Shown piece after piece: positions 5,760 to 7,621 of a DNA stretch of 7,621 nucleotides (positions within the stretch are counted from its first letter, which is position 1; each line of letters opens with the position of its first letter). This stretch comes from Thermanaerothrix sp034436175 (GTDB lineage Bacteria > Chloroflexota > Anaerolineae > Anaerolineales > Anaerolineaceae). The notes under the pieces were generated by a model that was not told where the DNA came from, ran no database searches, and saw only the letters and a list, made by a program, of their open reading frames with translations. The DNA lies in contig CAYRUO010000043.1 of NCBI GenBank assembly GCA_964427505.1, forward strand, positions 1 to 7,621. Reading direction: 5' to 3'. The translations under genes and the position numbers were made by a program.

Positions 5760-7445
5760 ATGAGCACAGCCAATCTAACGCGGGAACAATTGGAAGAACG
5801 ATTGCTGGCGCTGCATCGCGCCAGTTTGGAATTAGTGCGCGATGTCTCCTTAGAGTCGCTGTTGGAGAAGATCGCCCGCCTGGCTTGCGAGCAGGTCAAC
5901 GCCCAATATGCCGCTGTAGGGGTAATCGGCGCCAACGGCGAACTGGAAGCCTTCATCCCGGTAGGGATGAGCGAAGAAGAGATCCGCCGCATGGCGCACC
6001 CACCGCGCGGTTTGGGGCTGATCGGGGCGCTGATGCGCAGTGACAAGCCCATCCGCCTGGCCGATGTGACCAGCGACCCGCGCAGTGTGGGCTTTCCCCC
6101 CCATCATCCCTTCATGAGGTCGTTCCTGGGCGTGCCCATCCGTCAGGGCAACCGCCAGTTGGGGCAGATCTACCTTACCAACAAGCGCGATGCGCCGGAG
6201 TTCAGCGCAGAGGACGAGCAACTGATCGAGATGCTGGCGGCCTACGCCGCGGTGGCGATCACCAACGCGCGCATCTACCGCCAACTGGTCGAGCGCGACC
6301 GCATCCTCACCCGCCGCAATGAGAACCTGGCATTGCTCAATGAACTGGCCTCAACCTTGGCGACCTCATCGGATATTGATCAGATTCTGGATAAAGCCCT
6401 CACCCAGGTCTTGGATTACCTACAATTAGAAGTAGGGGAAGTGTATCTGCGTCAGGAAGGCGGGCGCACCTTGCAGCGCATGCTCCACCGCGGCTCCATG
6501 GTGGAAGCGCTCTGGCAGCGCGACGAGTTTACGCTCGGCGAGAGCATCGTCGGCCAGGTGGCTAAGCGTGATCAGCCGGTCGTCTTCTCGCCTGCTCCGC
6601 CCGACGGGCAGGGCGTGCACCCGCAGGTGTTGCTGCAGAATTTCCGCCAGGTGGCCTGCCTACCTATCCGTGGCCGCCAGGGCGTGCTGGGGGTGCTGTG
6701 CGTGGCCAGCCGCCACGCCCGCCCGCTGGATGAACTCGAAATGCAGTTCCTGGCAACCATCAGTTCTTGGATCGGGTTGGCGATTGAAAATGTGCGCTTG
6801 AATGTGCAAAGCCGCCGCCTGGCGATCCTGGAAGAGCGCGAACGCATCGGCATGGACCTGCACGATGGCGTGATTCAGTCCATCTATGCCGTGGGGTTGA
6901 CGTTGGAACATGCCCGCCTGTTGATCCACCAAGACCCACAGGCGGCACTTCAGCGCATTGAGCAGGCCATCCGCGATATTGACAGTACCATCCGCGATAT
7001 CCGCGCCTATATCCTCGACCTGCGCCCGCGCCAACTCCAAAACGAGACCCTAATGCAGGGCATCCGCCGCCTGGTCAAGGAATTTCATGCCAACACCCTG
7101 CTGAACGTGGATTTACAGGGCCCAGAAGATGATCTGGCCGGCCTGCCCGAACTGCAAGCGGTGGCGTTGTTCCACATTTGTCAGGAAGCGCTGGCCAACA
7201 TCGCCAAGCATGCCCGTGCCCGCCATGTCGCGATCTCGGTGTGGAAGACCCCCGACCGCGTTCTGCTGGAAGTGCGCGATGATGGGCGCGGCTTTGACCC
7301 GGCCAAGGTCAGCCAGTCCATCGGGCATGGCCTCTCGAACATGCAAACCCGTGCCCGCCAAGCCGGGGGTGAGGTCGAAATCATCTCCGAGCCCGGCGCC
7401 GGCACCACCATCCTGGCCTGGGTGCCCGTGAGCAATGAGGACTAA
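5760..7445 (+). CDS. Soluble GAF-GAF sensor histidine kinase, HisKA_3 class (DosS/DevS-like)
   Basis: The 561-residue cytoplasmic protein has no membrane segment. In order: a short helix; GAF 1 (about 30-175); a linker helix; GAF 2 (about 193-346); a HisKA_3 dimerisation domain with ERERIGMDLHDGVIQS, phospho-accepting H368; and an HATPase_c domain with N-box EALANIAKHA (N480), G1 box DDGRGFD (507-513) and GHGLSNM (522-528). It would autophosphorylate on H368 and pass phosphate to a response regulator, for this class usually a LuxR/NarL-type one, which is not in the window. GAF 1 has HPFMRSFLGVP and, 22 residues after H116, Y138 in GQIYLTNK. From memory, mycobacterial DosS has its proximal heme His149 and Tyr171 at the same spacing in the same motif, so gas or redox sensing is plausible. 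It has its own promoter, is divergent from the secreted-protein gene, and overlaps menG. Confidence 0.93.
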   Translation: MSTANLTREQLEERLLALHRASLELVRDVSLESLLEKIARLACEQVNAQYAAVGVIGANGELEAFIPVGMSEEEIRRMAHPPRGLGLIGALMRSDKPIRLADVTSDPRSVGFPPHHPFMRSFLGVPIRQGNRQLGQIYLTNKRDAPEFSAEDEQLIEMLAAYAAVAITNARIYRQLVERDRILTRRNENLALLNELASTLATSSDIDQILDKALTQVLDYLQLEVGEVYLRQEGGRTLQRMLHRGSMVEALWQRDEFTLGESIVGQVAKRDQPVVFSPAPPDGQGVHPQVLLQNFRQVACLPIRGRQGVLGVLCVASRHARPLDELEMQFLATISSWIGLAIENVRLNVQSRRLAILEERERIGMDLHDGVIQSIYAVGLTLEHARLLIHQDPQAALQRIEQAIRDIDSTIRDIRAYILDLRPRQLQNETLMQGIRRLVKEFHANTLLNVDLQGPEDDLAGLPELQAVALFHICQEALANIAKHARARHVAISVWKTPDRVLLEVRDDGRGFDPAKVSQSIGHGLSNMQTRARQAGGEVEIISEPGAGTTILAWVPVSNED

Positions 7446-7621
7446 TTCCGATCCTGCGGAGCGCGCCGCGCGCATCCGCCGCATGTTTGGGCAGATTGCC
7501 CCGCGCTATGACCTGACCAACCGTGTGATTACGGGCGGGTTTGACCTGGCTTGGCGGCGGCAGGCGGTGGCCGGACTGCGCCTGGCCGCAGGGGCGCGCG
7601 TGCTCGACCTGGGATGCGGCA
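7435..7621 (+). CDS. menG: MenG/UbiE-type demethylmenaquinone (ubiquinone) C-methyltransferase, 3'-truncated
   Basis: Only the first 62 codons are visible before the window ends. The product begins MRTNSDPAERAARIRRMFGQ and continues with IAPRYDLTNRVITGGFDLAWRR and then ARVLDLGCG. The 'R-x-M-F-x-x-I-A-x-x-Y-D-x-x-N' block followed by W-R-R and a VLDLGCG SAM motif I is characteristic of UbiE/MenG, which methylates demethylmenaquinone in the last step of menaquinone synthesis. If the host is a Chloroflexota member, as I infer, menaquinone is the expected substrate, hence the symbol. The ATG at 7435 overlaps the last 11 bp of the kinase gene in another frame, with no strong Shine-Dalgarno, suggesting coupled translation. 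Whether the catalytic domain is intact cannot be judged. Confidence 0.85.
   Translation, partial: MRTNSDPAERAARIRRMFGQIAPRYDLTNRVITGGFDLAWRRQAVAGLRLAAGARVLDLGCG

Noticed and set aside
1..7621. RNA genes, CRISPR arrays, insertion sequences or integration sites
   Set aside because: No tRNA- or rRNA-like segments, spaced direct repeats, transposase-like frames or flanking inverted repeats were seen; the genes tile almost all of the window.

Overview
The window is GC-rich (roughly 60% or more by eye) and densely packed. Several features together suggest a Chloroflexota bacterium, probably of the Anaerolineae type: a G5/3D-domain envelope protein directly upstream of rsmA, a GAF-GAF histidine kinase, free-standing roadblock and V4R-domain proteins, a secreted protein rich in Gly, Trp and Met, and a menG/ubiE-type methyltransferase. 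This taxonomic guess is an inference from gene content and style, not from a marker-gene comparison.

Layout. Bases 1-2030 (+ strand) hold the 3' part of an exported DUF348/G5/3D-domain protein, whose start lies outside the window, followed by rsmA, which overlaps it by 16 bp. Bases 4661-2027 (- strand) hold a compact four-gene operon read in this order: roadblock/LC7 protein, V4R-domain protein, response regulator with a decayed GGDEF domain, and a DPM1-like family 2 glycosyltransferase. It is preceded by a good sigma70-type promoter (TTGACA, 17 bp, TAAATT) and a strong Shine-Dalgarno that fixes a TTG start for the first gene. The operon converges on rsmA so tightly that the two stop codons overlap. 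Bases 4881-5558 (- strand) hold a single-gene unit for a secreted repeat protein, followed by two tandem hairpins. Bases 5760-7445 (+ strand) hold a divergently transcribed sensor histidine kinase with its own promoter. At the right edge, 7435-7621, is the start of menG/ubiE, overlapping the kinase gene by 11 bp and cut by the window end.

How they may work together. rsmA and menG are housekeeping genes for ribosome maturation and menaquinone synthesis. The rest looks like signalling and cell envelope. The kinase is a soluble two-GAF enzyme of the NarL-partner (HisKA_3) class whose first GAF domain keeps the His and Tyr that, as I recall, contact heme in mycobacterial DosS; it may sense a gas or redox state. 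The four-gene minus-strand operon combines a small-GTPase-regulator fold (roadblock), a V4R ligand/metal-binding fold, a phospho-receiver with a non-catalytic output domain, and a lipid-linked sugar synthase. No MglA-type GTPase and no DNA-binding regulator is encoded here, so their partners must lie elsewhere. I see no RNA genes, mobile elements, CRISPR arrays or integration sites. The only gene-free stretches are 4662-4880 and 5559-5759, both under 300 bp and described below.
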